Source of the DNA: SIG299 sp051880375
Lineage (GTDB): Bacteria > Bacillota > Clostridia > Lachnospirales > Lachnospiraceae
Direction of reading: 5' to 3'
Assembly (NCBI GenBank): GCA_051880375.1
Contig: JBJENV010000043.1
Span: 1 to 19,737 of the forward strand
DNA length: 19,737 nt
Shown here: positions 7,684-14,689 of the stretch, piece by piece
Layout of the letters: each line of letters starts with the position of its first letter
Position numbering within the stretch: position 1 is the stretch's first letter
Program-made: the position numbers and the translations under genes
The notes under the pieces: model-generated
Database searches by the model: none
Told to the model about the DNA's origin: nothing
What the model saw: the letters and a program-made list of their open reading frames with translations, nothing else

Positions 7684-7701
7684 TGCGTTTCACGCAACGC
7701 A
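7684..7701. repeat. Inverted repeat TGCGTT-N6-AACGCA near the operon start site
   Basis: Six-base perfect arms separated by six bases, between the -10 box of the operon promoter and the ribosome binding site, overlapping the predicted transcription start. It could be an operator or a small 5' leader hairpin. The arms are short and chance cannot be excluded. Confidence 0.35.
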
Positions 7702-7704
7702 AAC

Positions 7705-7733
7705 ATCTTACCACAACTAAAATGACATGTCAA
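7705..7733 (-). promoter_or_regulatory. Sigma-A-type promoter of the transglutaminase/racemase/Dlt-like operon
   Basis: The minus strand carries TTGACA (7728-7733), a 17-base spacer and TAAGAT (7705-7710). The start would be near 7698, about 50 bases before the lipoprotein ATG at 7645. It lies just after the pulA terminator. The following intergenic gaps of 16-29 bases make it the likely promoter for the whole operon. Confidence 0.75.
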
Positions 7734-7743
7734 TGAAGACAGC

Positions 7744-7771
7744 AAAAGGAGTTGGGCATTCGCCCAACTCC
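7744..7771 (-). terminator. Rho-independent terminator of pulA
   Basis: A perfect 10-bp stem (7748-7757 with 7762-7771) and 4-base loop. On the minus strand it is followed by TTTT (7744-7747). It starts 15 bases after the pulA stop codon and separates pulA from the downstream operon on the same strand. Confidence 0.85.
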
Positions 7772-7786
7772 CATACCCGTAAAAAA

Positions 7787-10462
7787 TTATTTCTTTCTCT
7801 TCTTTATTACGACTGCAGCTCCTGCCGCTACGACTGCGGCTCCTGCTGCCAGAGCAATCGGAAGTACCGGACTTGTCTTTGCTGTATTATCGTCCTGTGC
7901 CAGTACCATCGCGGAAATTCCATCTACCGTTACCGTACCGTTCTTAATCGTCTTCAGCACTTCAGTGCCTGCCTTTTCTCCGTTGATGTAAACGTTCCAG
8001 TTTCCTTCCGGAAGATTTACTGTCGTCTTCTCTTTATTTGCGTTAAATATGACAAATAACGCATCGGCCGTTTCTCCGTTCACACCACCGTTTATTTTAA
8101 ATGCAACCACATTGGTATCCAGTCCCGATACCGTCTCGATGTTATTTTTTACATCCTCCGCATTCGTCAGACGAAGTGCCGCATGCTCCTTACGGAACGC
8201 AATCAGCCCTTTGTAGTACTCAAAAACTTTCTTGTATTCCTTATCATTTAAATCATTCCACTTTAAGCTGTTGACTGCATCAGAGGAAGCATAGCTGTTC
8301 TCGTCGAAGCTTCCGTCTGCTTTCACCTTGGTACGGAGCATTTCCTCGCCCGCCTGCATAAACGGAATGCCTTCGGCGGTCAGATAAATAGCTGCCGCCA
8401 GATTGTTCATCTTAATCTGCTCTTCTCTCGTCGCATCCGGCGTTGAGTTTGTAATGCGGTCGATCAGTGTCATGTTGTCGTGACAGGACGCATAGTTAAT
8501 ACTTTGTGAAGGTGTAGTACACCAGCTTGGAGACAGACCCATAAAGCACCTCTGCAACTTGTATTCCAGGCCCTGCGCACCGGAAACGTAGCCCTTTGCA
8601 TTGTTGTCAAATACGTTGCCCTTTAACAGGTCACGAATCGTGTCACTGAAGTAAGCAAAGCCCGGTGTTTCTGTGGAATTCACCTGCGTAGCCATTTTGT
8701 AGCCTGCCTTTGTTACATTGGTGGAAAGTGTCCAGCCTTCGCCGTAGAACACCACATTCGGATGCGTCTTGTGCACTTCTTCCACAATCGTATTGATCAG
8801 GTCGGTATCCATCAGACCTACCAGGTCAAAGCGGAAGCCGTCGATATGGTACTCCTCTACCCAGTACAACACGGAATCCACAATATACTTCTTTACCATG
8901 GAACGCTCTGTTGCAGTATCGTTTCCGCAGCCGGAGCCGTTGGAATAGGTTCCGCTTTCGGAAATACGTGTAAAGTACTGCGGTACAATCTTATTAAAGC
9001 AGAAGGAAGAAGCATTATATACATGATTATAAACCACATCCATAACAACACTGATACCGTTTTCATGAAGTGCCTGCACCATCTGCTTCATTTCCCTTAC
9101 TCTTACTTCTCCATGATACGGGTCTGTCGAGTAGGAACCCTCCGGCACATTGTAGTTCACCGGATCGTATCCCCAGTTGAACTGCGCTTTCTCCAGATTT
9201 GTTTCATCTACGGAACCGTAATCGTACATCGGCAGAATATGAAGATGCGTGATTCCAAGCTCCTTGATATGGTCCAGACCGGTTGCAATACCGGACTTTG
9301 TCTTTGTTCCTGTTTCCGTTAATCCAAGGAATTTTCCCTTGTTTGTGATACCCGAGCTTTCGTCTACCGAAAGATCCCTGATGTGAAGCTCGTAAATCAC
9401 GGCATCATTAAAGTTCTTTCCTGCATTCGGGTCGGAATCATTCTCCCAGCCCTCAGGGTCGGTTGCAGAAAGGTCAATGACCATGGCGCGATTACCATTG
9501 ACTCCGGTTGTTCTTGCATACGGGTCGCAGGCTTCGTTCTTTAAATTCCCGATTTCTACATAATAAGTATAATAAGTACCGTTTAAATCCCCTGACTTTT
9601 CCGCTACCCATGTTCCGTTTACATCCGGCGTCATCGGAAGTTCTTCTTTCAAATCATTTACACCGGCTGTCCCGCCTGCATATAAGCGTACGGTAACCGC
9701 ATCGGCGGTCGGTGCCCACACGCGGAAGCTTGTCTTTTCCTTTGTATAGGTTGCACCAAGGTCGTTTCCGTTGTATGTATACTTTTCTTCAAACTTTTCG
9801 GTAGAAAAAATAATCGGCATCACAATCTTATACTCCGTTCCGTCACAGGTTATGGTGTAGCTCTTTTTTGCATCCAGTTCTCTTTCCATGATCAGATGAT
9901 ATTCCGTATCGGAAATTGCTTTTACCTCGGAAATCTTTTCCGTACCGTCCGGACCGGTTACCGCAAAATAGGTGTTCAAATCTCCGTCAGGCTTTCCGGT
10001 GAATTTGGTCACAATTGTTTTATCTCCATCATAAGCGGCACTTTTCATTTTGATACCGGTCACTGCATCATCCCCGTATACCTTGGTATAGCCTTTCACT
10101 CCGGACTCTACATAAATATGAACCGTACCGGAAATCATCTCCGGGATTTCAATAAACTGGTCCTCACCGATATCCTTGGTCCAGTCTTTCGTCCGCACGA
10201 TAAAACCGATACTCGTGGTTCCCGGTGTTACCACCATGGTTGCTACCATTTCGCCGTTTTCTTCGGCAAATGCATACCCCGCACCGTCCTTACCGGACTC
10301 CCATAGCCATACATCCCAGCCATCATAGTTTCCGTCCGTTCTGTGATAATGCAGCTTCAGTATCAAATCCTCCGCTGCGTTTGCCACTGTCACTTTCCCC
10401 ATCGGCAGACAGGACAACAGCATAAGGAGCGCTGCCACAAAGGCAATCACACGTTGTTTCAT
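7787..10462 (-). CDS. pulA: Secreted type I pullulanase, surface-anchored
   Basis: An 891-residue debranching enzyme that hydrolyses alpha-1,6 links of pullulan and branched starch. Order of parts: signal peptide (1-30, likely cut near ANAA), CBM41 starch-binding module (about 33-130, with LHYHRTDGNYDGWDVWLW), a linker domain (135-220), CBM48 (about 230-320, FRVWAPTADAV) and a GH13 catalytic barrel. The pullulanase signature FNWGYDP is at 428-433. Catalytic residues are Asp546 (GFRFD), Glu575 (YGEGW) and Asp662 (CHDN). The C-terminus has a proline/alanine-rich hydrophobic stretch ending in KKRKK, resembling a cell-wall sorting tail, but the preceding residues (AKTSPVLP) are not a recognisable LPxTG motif. 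LLSC at 15-18 of the signal peptide could alternatively act as a lipobox. It has its own promoter and terminator. Gut Clostridia use such enzymes on dietary starch. Confidence 0.96.
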   Translation of the reverse strand: MKQRVIAFVAALLMLLSCLPMGKVTVANAAEDLILKLHYHRTDGNYDGWDVWLWESGKDGAGYAFAEENGEMVATMVVTPGTTSIGFIVRTKDWTKDIGEDQFIEIPEMISGTVHIYVESGVKGYTKVYGDDAVTGIKMKSAAYDGDKTIVTKFTGKPDGDLNTYFAVTGPDGTEKISEVKAISDTEYHLIMERELDAKKSYTITCDGTEYKIVMPIIFSTEKFEEKYTYNGNDLGATYTKEKTSFRVWAPTADAVTVRLYAGGTAGVNDLKEELPMTPDVNGTWVAEKSGDLNGTYYTYYVEIGNLKNEACDPYARTTGVNGNRAMVIDLSATDPEGWENDSDPNAGKNFNDAVIYELHIRDLSVDESSGITNKGKFLGLTETGTKTKSGIATGLDHIKELGITHLHILPMYDYGSVDETNLEKAQFNWGYDPVNYNVPEGSYSTDPYHGEVRVREMKQMVQALHENGISVVMDVVYNHVYNASSFCFNKIVPQYFTRISESGTYSNGSGCGNDTATERSMVKKYIVDSVLYWVEEYHIDGFRFDLVGLMDTDLINTIVEEVHKTHPNVVFYGEGWTLSTNVTKAGYKMATQVNSTETPGFAYFSDTIRDLLKGNVFDNNAKGYVSGAQGLEYKLQRCFMGLSPSWCTTPSQSINYASCHDNMTLIDRITNSTPDATREEQIKMNNLAAAIYLTAEGIPFMQAGEEMLRTKVKADGSFDENSYASSDAVNSLKWNDLNDKEYKKVFEYYKGLIAFRKEHAALRLTNAEDVKNNIETVSGLDTNVVAFKINGGVNGETADALFVIFNANKEKTTVNLPEGNWNVYINGEKAGTEVLKTIKNGTVTVDGISAMVLAQDDNTAKTSPVLPIALAAGAAVVAAGAAVVIKKRKK

Positions 10463-10506
10463 TTTTCATCCTCCCATAGTTGACAAAATTTTAACCTGAT
10501 ACTTTG

Positions 10507-10534
10507 ATTATAACGGATTTTTGTCCTTTTTCAA
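10507..10534 (-). promoter_or_regulatory. Promoter of pulA
   Basis: Minus strand TTGAAA (10529-10534), 16-base spacer, perfect TATAAT (10507-10512), about 45 bases upstream of the pulA ATG. GGGAGG precedes that ATG. The -35 box lies within a larger inverted repeat. Confidence 0.7.
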
Positions 10535-10550
10535 GAGTTTCGGACAAAAA
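10518..10550. repeat. Inverted repeat around the pulA -35 box (candidate operator)
   Basis: Perfect 9-bp arms TTTTTGTCC (10518-10526) and GGACAAAAA (10542-10550) with a 15-base centre that contains most of the pulA -35 box. The arms are too A/T-rich and the position is wrong for a terminator. The placement fits a binding site for a repressor or activator of starch use. Confidence 0.45.
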
Positions 10551-10590
10551 ATTTTCGTTTTTTTTCGTAAAAATGAAAGAAGCAGTTTTC

Positions 10591-10619
10591 TTGAATTTCT
10601 CCCTCTCCTGTGCTACAAT
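10591..10619 (+). promoter_or_regulatory. Promoter of the carbamate-kinase-like gene
   Basis: TTGAAT (10591-10596), 17-base spacer, TACAAT (10614-10619). The start codon is 64 bases further on, with AAAGGCGAGG as ribosome binding site. It is divergent from the pulA promoter. Confidence 0.6.
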
Positions 10620-10682
10620 GATGCACAAACAAGTAATCTGTAACAGCTTTTATCCCAAATCAGAGAAAGGCGAGGTTCTTTT

Positions 10683-11606
10683 ATGAAACGTGAGGTTGTC
10701 GTAGTTGCTCTTGGCAGAAATGCCCTCGGGAAAACGCTTCCGGAGCAGAAAAAAGCAGTAGAATACACGGCAGAGGTCATTGCCGACATCGTGGAAGCAG
10801 GCTATCAGGTCGTGATTACCCACAGCAACGGTCCGCAGATTGGTATGCTGCACACTGCCATGACAGAATTTTCCCGTATGGAAAATGATTTTACCGCCGC
10901 ACCGATGTCCGTTTGCGGTGCATTAAGTCAGGGCTATATCGGATACGATTTGCAGAACGCTGTCCGCACCGCCCTGTTAAACCGCGGTATTTATAAATCC
11001 GTCTGCACCATCATCACCCAGGTTCGCGTTGACCCGTTTGACAAGGCCTTCCAGCAGCCGTCCAAGGTCATCGGACGTGTCATGAACGCCGACGATGCCG
11101 AGGCGGAAGTCCAAAAGGGCAATTACGTCATTGAAGTAGAGGGCGGCTACCGCCGCAACATTCCTTCCCCGAAGCCGATTGACATTTATGAAATCGACGC
11201 CATCCGCACCTTAGCGGAGGCAGGTCAGATTGTCATTGCCTGCGGCGGAGGCGGAATTCCGGTGTTACAGCAGGGTACAAAGCTGAAAGGCGCCAGCGCC
11301 ATCATCGAAAAGGATTTGACTGCGGCGAGACTTGCCCAGATGTTAGATGCCGATACACTCCTTTACTTAACCGGTCAGGAGTTTGTTACCTTTGATAAAG
11401 ACGAAAACACGGTATTAAAGCAGCTCACCGTTGCGGAAACCGAAGGCTATATCAGCGAAGGCCGCTTTGACCGCCGCACGAAGCTTCCGAAAATGGAAGG
11501 TGCTGTGGAATTTGTCTCCTCCGGAGACGGCAGACGTGCGGTAATCACATCGCTTGACCATGCGTTAGACGGACTGAAGGAAAGAACCGGAACCATCATC
11601 AAATAA
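10683..11606 (+). CDS. arcC: Carbamate kinase family protein (variant, orphan)
   Basis: A 307-residue protein of full carbamate kinase length (amino acid kinase fold). Classical members make ATP and carbamate from carbamoyl phosphate and ADP, the last step of arginine deiminase and related catabolism. Family features visible are SQGYIGYDLQNA (80-91), the CGGGGIPVLQQG segment and IEKDLTAARLA. Two glycine-rich nucleotide/phosphate loops differ from the classical form: ALGGNAL is ALGRNAL (Arg12) and HGNGPQ is HSNGPQ (Ser48). I believe such variants occur in other Clostridia, so they may mark a subfamily with its own role. No arginine deiminase, ornithine or other transcarbamoylase lies nearby. 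The gene stands alone with its own promoter and terminator, divergent from pulA. Family certain, exact substrate less so. Confidence 0.88.
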   Translation: MKREVVVVALGRNALGKTLPEQKKAVEYTAEVIADIVEAGYQVVITHSNGPQIGMLHTAMTEFSRMENDFTAAPMSVCGALSQGYIGYDLQNAVRTALLNRGIYKSVCTIITQVRVDPFDKAFQQPSKVIGRVMNADDAEAEVQKGNYVIEVEGGYRRNIPSPKPIDIYEIDAIRTLAEAGQIVIACGGGGIPVLQQGTKLKGASAIIEKDLTAARLAQMLDADTLLYLTGQEFVTFDKDENTVLKQLTVAETEGYISEGRFDRRTKLPKMEGAVEFVSSGDGRRAVITSLDHALDGLKERTGTIIK

Positions 11607-11607
11607 C

Positions 11608-11659
11608 AGCAACGGCGGACAGATAACAATATAACTTGCGTCATCTGTCCGCCGTTGCT
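11608..11659 (+). terminator. Long hairpin terminator between convergent genes
   Basis: Perfect 17-bp stem (11608-11624 with 11643-11659) with an 18-base loop, starting right after the carbamate-kinase stop codon and followed by TATTTCTT. It also lies downstream of the convergent methyltransferase gene and may stop both, though the minus-strand tail has few Ts. Confidence 0.85.
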
Positions 11660-11687
11660 TATTTCTTATGCAGGCATTAGCTTTCCC

Positions 11688-12467
11688 TCAGTAACATACA
11701 AACATCCCATATTCCTTCGGCACCCTCAACATTCCATCCACCATATTCGCTTCCAAAATCCGCGTCAGCTCTTCGCGAGGAATCGTGCCAATATGACTCA
11801 TGGAGGAAAGCGAATAAATATAGTCCACCAGATCGCTGATTTCTGTTACCTCAAGTGCATCCTCTCTGTTAAGGCGCTCTACTCTTTCAAACTGTCCGGA
11901 CAATATGCCTGCACCATTCTGAAGGGTGAAATTCTTGTTCAGTTTTTCTTCCACATGGTAATCTTTCAGTAGCTCCGCGACATATTCCACAATGCCATGC
12001 TCTCCATAGGTTGCACAGTAGAAGGTACCTTCCGGCTTCAGCACGCGCCGCACCTCGGCAAGTCCTTTTGCCAAATCCGGCACATGGTAGAGCATCATGT
12101 TGGCAATGACTATATCAAAGCTGTCATCCGCAAAGGGAATCTCCTGTATATCCACCACCTGATAGGAAATCTGTTTCTGCTCACCGAGCTTCTCCCTTGC
12201 CGCATTTAGCATTCCCTCGGAAAAATCCGTCAACACAAGCTCTGTATGGTTTCCAAGCAGGTCAAGATGCTCCTTCCACATATCACCGGTACCGCAGCCA
12301 AGCTCCAGAATGCGCATCCCGTCCTTGATTCGATAGTTGGAAACAATCCAGTCGCCAAAGCTTGTTTTGTTCGTAGAATATTTTGCATGGATGGAAATGC
12401 GGGTGCTTAAGTTCGATGCAGTTTTGTATTGTTCTTTTACGACAGTGCTGTTGTTGATTACATTCAT
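11688..12467 (-). CDS. Class I SAM-dependent methyltransferase
   Basis: I chose ATG at 12467, which AGGAGG precedes at good spacing; a longer in-frame start (12506) would reach into the preceding gene. The 259-residue product has the class I methyltransferase fold: SAM-binding motif ILELGCGTGD (53-62), the acidic end of strand two (LTDFSEGML, 79-87), VVDIQEIPFADDSFDIVIANMMLYHV (split here as motif II/III at about 104-129) and RRVLKPEGTFY (140-150). This ubiE/Methyltransf_11-like class acts on many small molecules and the sequence does not reveal the acceptor. It starts 26 bases after the AAA-ATPase-like gene and is probably co-transcribed with it. A functional tie between the two is not evident. 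The C-terminal third is probably the acceptor-binding part. Confidence 0.9.
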   Translation of the reverse strand: MNVINNSTVVKEQYKTASNLSTRISIHAKYSTNKTSFGDWIVSNYRIKDGMRILELGCGTGDMWKEHLDLLGNHTELVLTDFSEGMLNAAREKLGEQKQISYQVVDIQEIPFADDSFDIVIANMMLYHVPDLAKGLAEVRRVLKPEGTFYCATYGEHGIVEYVAELLKDYHVEEKLNKNFTLQNGAGILSGQFERVERLNREDALEVTEISDLVDYIYSLSSMSHIGTIPREELTRILEANMVDGMLRVPKEYGMFVCY

Positions 12468-12493
12468 CCGTAAATCCTCCTGTACTTCTCTGT

Positions 12494-14182
12494 CTATCCA
12501 ATCCACACTTTCTTTCCATCAAACGCAAATCCGTAGCTGCGTATCTTCTCCGCCATAATACCTTTCGCCTCCAATGCCGCTGCATACCGTTTTTCCTCAA
12601 TCTGTGCCAAAGCCGCTGCTGCCGTTGCCTTTAAGTCACTCTCATCCTCCGCATCATGTACCTTAAATTCTAAAATAATCGCATCATTCTCCGGTTTTCT
12701 CGGCTCCATCATTACATCATATCTTCCAAAACCGCTTTCTCTGTTGGAGGTAATCACATACTTATCCTGTAAGTCTACCAATAACCCCAATACAAAGTCA
12801 TGATAAAAGCGCTCCGGTTCCTCTCCCAACGGTCCCTTCCCAGTGTCAAAATAGCTGAATACCTGCAATACCAGACGATTCATGTAAATATTCATTGCCT
12901 TTTTGTCCCCAAGCAGCAACGCCTTGATAAAATCATTATAATCCGGCTCTGCACATTTAAACCATCCGCGTACCATGCTTTGGAACATACGTTTCACTTC
13001 ATAATTTGTCAATGTCAGCTCATACTTTGCTTCCTCTCCGTAATTCAGCAGTTCTTCCCGTTCATGGCTTAACACCTTCAGGTAGCCGCTGGCCAGTAAA
13101 AGACTCCAGATAGCGGATTCATTATGATCCAACTGGTTATAGACAATCTGCTCATCAATCGGCGTAAAGATATTCTCTCCGGCAAGCAGCGCCTCAAATT
13201 TCTCTTTTATTTTTCTGTTACCTTCCCGCAGTAGTTTTCCCACCAGACTGTTGGAGCTGGTGTTTGCCCAATAAGTGCTGATCCTTCCGGTATCAAGAAA
13301 ATTCAAAATAGACCACGGATTATAAATATCTTTTTGCTTTCCGAAGATGAAACCATCATACCACCGCTTTACCTCTTCTTTCTCTTCAAAAAGACCACAT
13401 TCTTTCAGTGCAGCAAAAACCTCCTCCGTAAATCCAAAGGAAGAAGCATATTCCTCCGAGGTTGTTGTTACCACCTTCAGATTATTCAAATCTGAAAAGA
13501 TGGACTCTTTGCTGACTCTGGTAATGCCGGTCATAACCGCCCGCTCCAGCCACGAATTCGTCTTAAATGTGGCGTTGAAAATATTTCGTATAAAACCCGC
13601 CAATTCCTCCCAGTACCCATTCACATAAGCCTCCTGCATCGGAGTGTCATATTCATCTAAAAGTAGAATAACCTTTTTTCCATAATGAAGATACAAGAAT
13701 TTTGACAAATAGTGAATTGCCATGGCAGCATCCACATCATCCATATTCACAGAAACACGCCTGAAAAACTCCTTATCGCCTGCTTCCAGTGCCGTGCTTT
13801 CCAGCAGGAAAGAATAGTTTGTGTAAAGCTCCGTTATCAGCTGGCAGATTTTCTTGCGGACCATAGGATACTCTTGTTCCTTTACGTTTGCAAAGGACAG
13901 ACTAATCACCGGATAAGTTCCCTGTAGTGCCCTGTACTTTTCCTCCTGCCAAATAGAGAGTCCCTGAAACAAGTCACCCCTGTTCGCATAGTCTACGGAA
14001 AAGAACTGTTCCAGCATACTCATATTCAGCGTTTTGCCAAAACGGCGCGGACGTGTAATCAGTGTGACATCGTCCTTGTTTTCCCACCATTCCCGTATAA
14101 AACTCGTTTTATCTATATAAAAGCAGTGATTTGTAATGATTTTTTCAAAATCCTGTATTCCGATTGCTACCGTTCTTGCCAT
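12494..14182 (-). CDS. AAA-ATPase-like protein with C-terminal PD-(D/E)XK nuclease-like domain
   Basis: I chose ATG at 14182 with GGAGGTG upstream. A longer frame to 14308 would cross the promoter and add an unrelated-looking leader. The 562 residues match the predicted AAA-ATPase family (AAA_9 plus PDDEXK_9) common in gut Clostridia and Bacteroidetes. It starts with the typical IQDFEKIITNHCFYIDKT. The P-loop is RPRRFGKT (44-51) and Walker B is VILLLDEYD (171-179). The sensor-like GITRVSKESIFSDLNNL follows at 219-235. The C-terminal domain shows Asp489 (GRYDVM), Glu505-x-Lys507 (EFK) and Gln527, a plausible PD-(D/E)XK active site. Family members occur in many near-copies per genome and have no settled function; defence or selfish-element roles have been proposed. 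No inverted repeats or transposase flank this copy. Confidence 0.9.
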   Translation of the reverse strand: MARTVAIGIQDFEKIITNHCFYIDKTSFIREWWENKDDVTLITRPRRFGKTLNMSMLEQFFSVDYANRGDLFQGLSIWQEEKYRALQGTYPVISLSFANVKEQEYPMVRKKICQLITELYTNYSFLLESTALEAGDKEFFRRVSVNMDDVDAAMAIHYLSKFLYLHYGKKVILLLDEYDTPMQEAYVNGYWEELAGFIRNIFNATFKTNSWLERAVMTGITRVSKESIFSDLNNLKVVTTTSEEYASSFGFTEEVFAALKECGLFEEKEEVKRWYDGFIFGKQKDIYNPWSILNFLDTGRISTYWANTSSNSLVGKLLREGNRKIKEKFEALLAGENIFTPIDEQIVYNQLDHNESAIWSLLLASGYLKVLSHEREELLNYGEEAKYELTLTNYEVKRMFQSMVRGWFKCAEPDYNDFIKALLLGDKKAMNIYMNRLVLQVFSYFDTGKGPLGEEPERFYHDFVLGLLVDLQDKYVITSNRESGFGRYDVMMEPRKPENDAIILEFKVHDAEDESDLKATAAAALAQIEEKRYAAALEAKGIMAEKIRSYGFAFDGKKVWIG

Positions 14183-14214
14183 AAGCACCTCCATAGCTGT
14201 TCCATTTTTACTTA

Positions 14215-14243
14215 AGTATAACGGATTCCCGATAAAAATACAA
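14215..14243 (-). promoter_or_regulatory. Promoter of the AAA-ATPase-like gene
   Basis: Minus strand TTGTAT (14238-14243), 17-base spacer, TATACT (14215-14220), about 33 bases upstream of the chosen ATG. This supports that start over the longer one. Confidence 0.6.
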
Positions 14244-14296
14244 ATGCTTTCTTGCTTTCCTGTCTGCACAAAACGAAGAAAGAATGTAAAATGCAC

Positions 14297-14325
14297 TTGA
14301 CATTTCATGTAAAGCGTACTATACT
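14297..14325 (+). promoter_or_regulatory. Consensus promoter of the XRE/ABC-2 operon
   Basis: TTGACA (14297-14302), 17-base spacer, TATACT (14320-14325), close to the sigma-A consensus. The start would be near 14332, about 67 bases before the regulator ATG. Confidence 0.78.
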
Positions 14326-14354
14326 CTCAAACATAAAAGTACAGTTTGCTTTAC
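14309..14354. repeat. Nested inverted repeat over the XRE promoter (candidate operator)
   Basis: GTAAAGC-GTACT (14309-14320) is mirrored by AGTAC (14338-14342) and GCTTTAC (14348-14354), with five extra bases (AGTTT) inside the right half. The left half covers the end of the spacer and the first -10 base; the right half is in the leader. This is where an autoregulatory XRE repressor would bind. Confidence 0.5.
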
Positions 14355-14398
14355 TTTTCGTGAACAAACTTAAGTATCAACAAGGAAGAGTGAAAACA

Positions 14399-14662
14399 AT
14401 GCAAACACGAATTCAGGAGCTACGCAAAGAACGCCGCATCACCCAGAGCGAACTGGCCGACGCTGTGAATGTTACCAGACAGACCATTATTTCTTTGGAA
14501 AACGGGAAATACAATGCCTCTCTGATTCTGGCACACAAGCTGGCACAGTTTTTTGGCGTAGCCATCGAAGACATTTTTATTTTTGACACAGAGGAGGAAA
14601 ATCCTCTGCCCGCAAAGGGCGGCCATTTTCCTTCGGATACAACAGAAAACTACGTTTTCTGA
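14399..14662 (+). CDS. XRE-family helix-turn-helix transcriptional regulator
   Basis: An 87-residue small regulator. The ATG at 14399 is chosen because AAGGAAG lies ten bases upstream; a longer in-frame extension to 14252 would run through the promoter. Residues 5-62 form an HTH_3 domain: IQELRKERRITQSELADAVNVTRQTIISLENGKYNASLILAHKLAQFFGVAIEDIF in outline, with recognition helix around VTRQTIISLENG (24-35). Such small XRE proteins typically sit first in operons with a membrane protein and an ABC exporter and control them. Here it is followed by just that arrangement. The C-terminal tail (about 66-87) is short and variable, with no ligand domain. It probably represses its own promoter through the overlapping inverted repeat; the direction of control is inferred. 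Confidence 0.9.
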   Translation: MQTRIQELRKERRITQSELADAVNVTRQTIISLENGKYNASLILAHKLAQFFGVAIEDIFIFDTEEENPLPAKGGHFPSDTTENYVF

Positions 14663-14689
14663 TTGTCATGAAACAAGGAGGATTAGTTT

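Noticed and set aside
7684..7701. Catabolite-repression (cre) site in the operon leader
   Set aside because: TGAAACGC here resembles half of a cre sequence, but the other half does not match.
6455..7714. Longer version of the first transglutaminase gene starting at 7714
   Set aside because: The extra 23 codons cover the promoter -10 box; the ATG at 7645 has AGGAGG and gives a proper lipoprotein signal peptide.
8762..9322. Plus-strand open frame of 186 codons opposite pulA
   Set aside because: Lies wholly inside the pullulanase catalytic domain coding region and has no recognisable domain or start signal.
10518..10550. Terminator hairpin between pulA and the carbamate-kinase gene
   Set aside because: The genes diverge here, so no transcript ends in this gap; the arms are A/T-rich and overlap promoter elements.
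12494..14182. AAA-ATPase-like gene as an insertion sequence
   Set aside because: No transposase domain, terminal inverted repeats or target duplication could be seen at its ends.
14252..14398. N-terminal extension of the XRE regulator
   Set aside because: It would run through the consensus promoter and operator-like repeat; the HTH domain starts at the ATG at 14399 with its own ribosome binding site.
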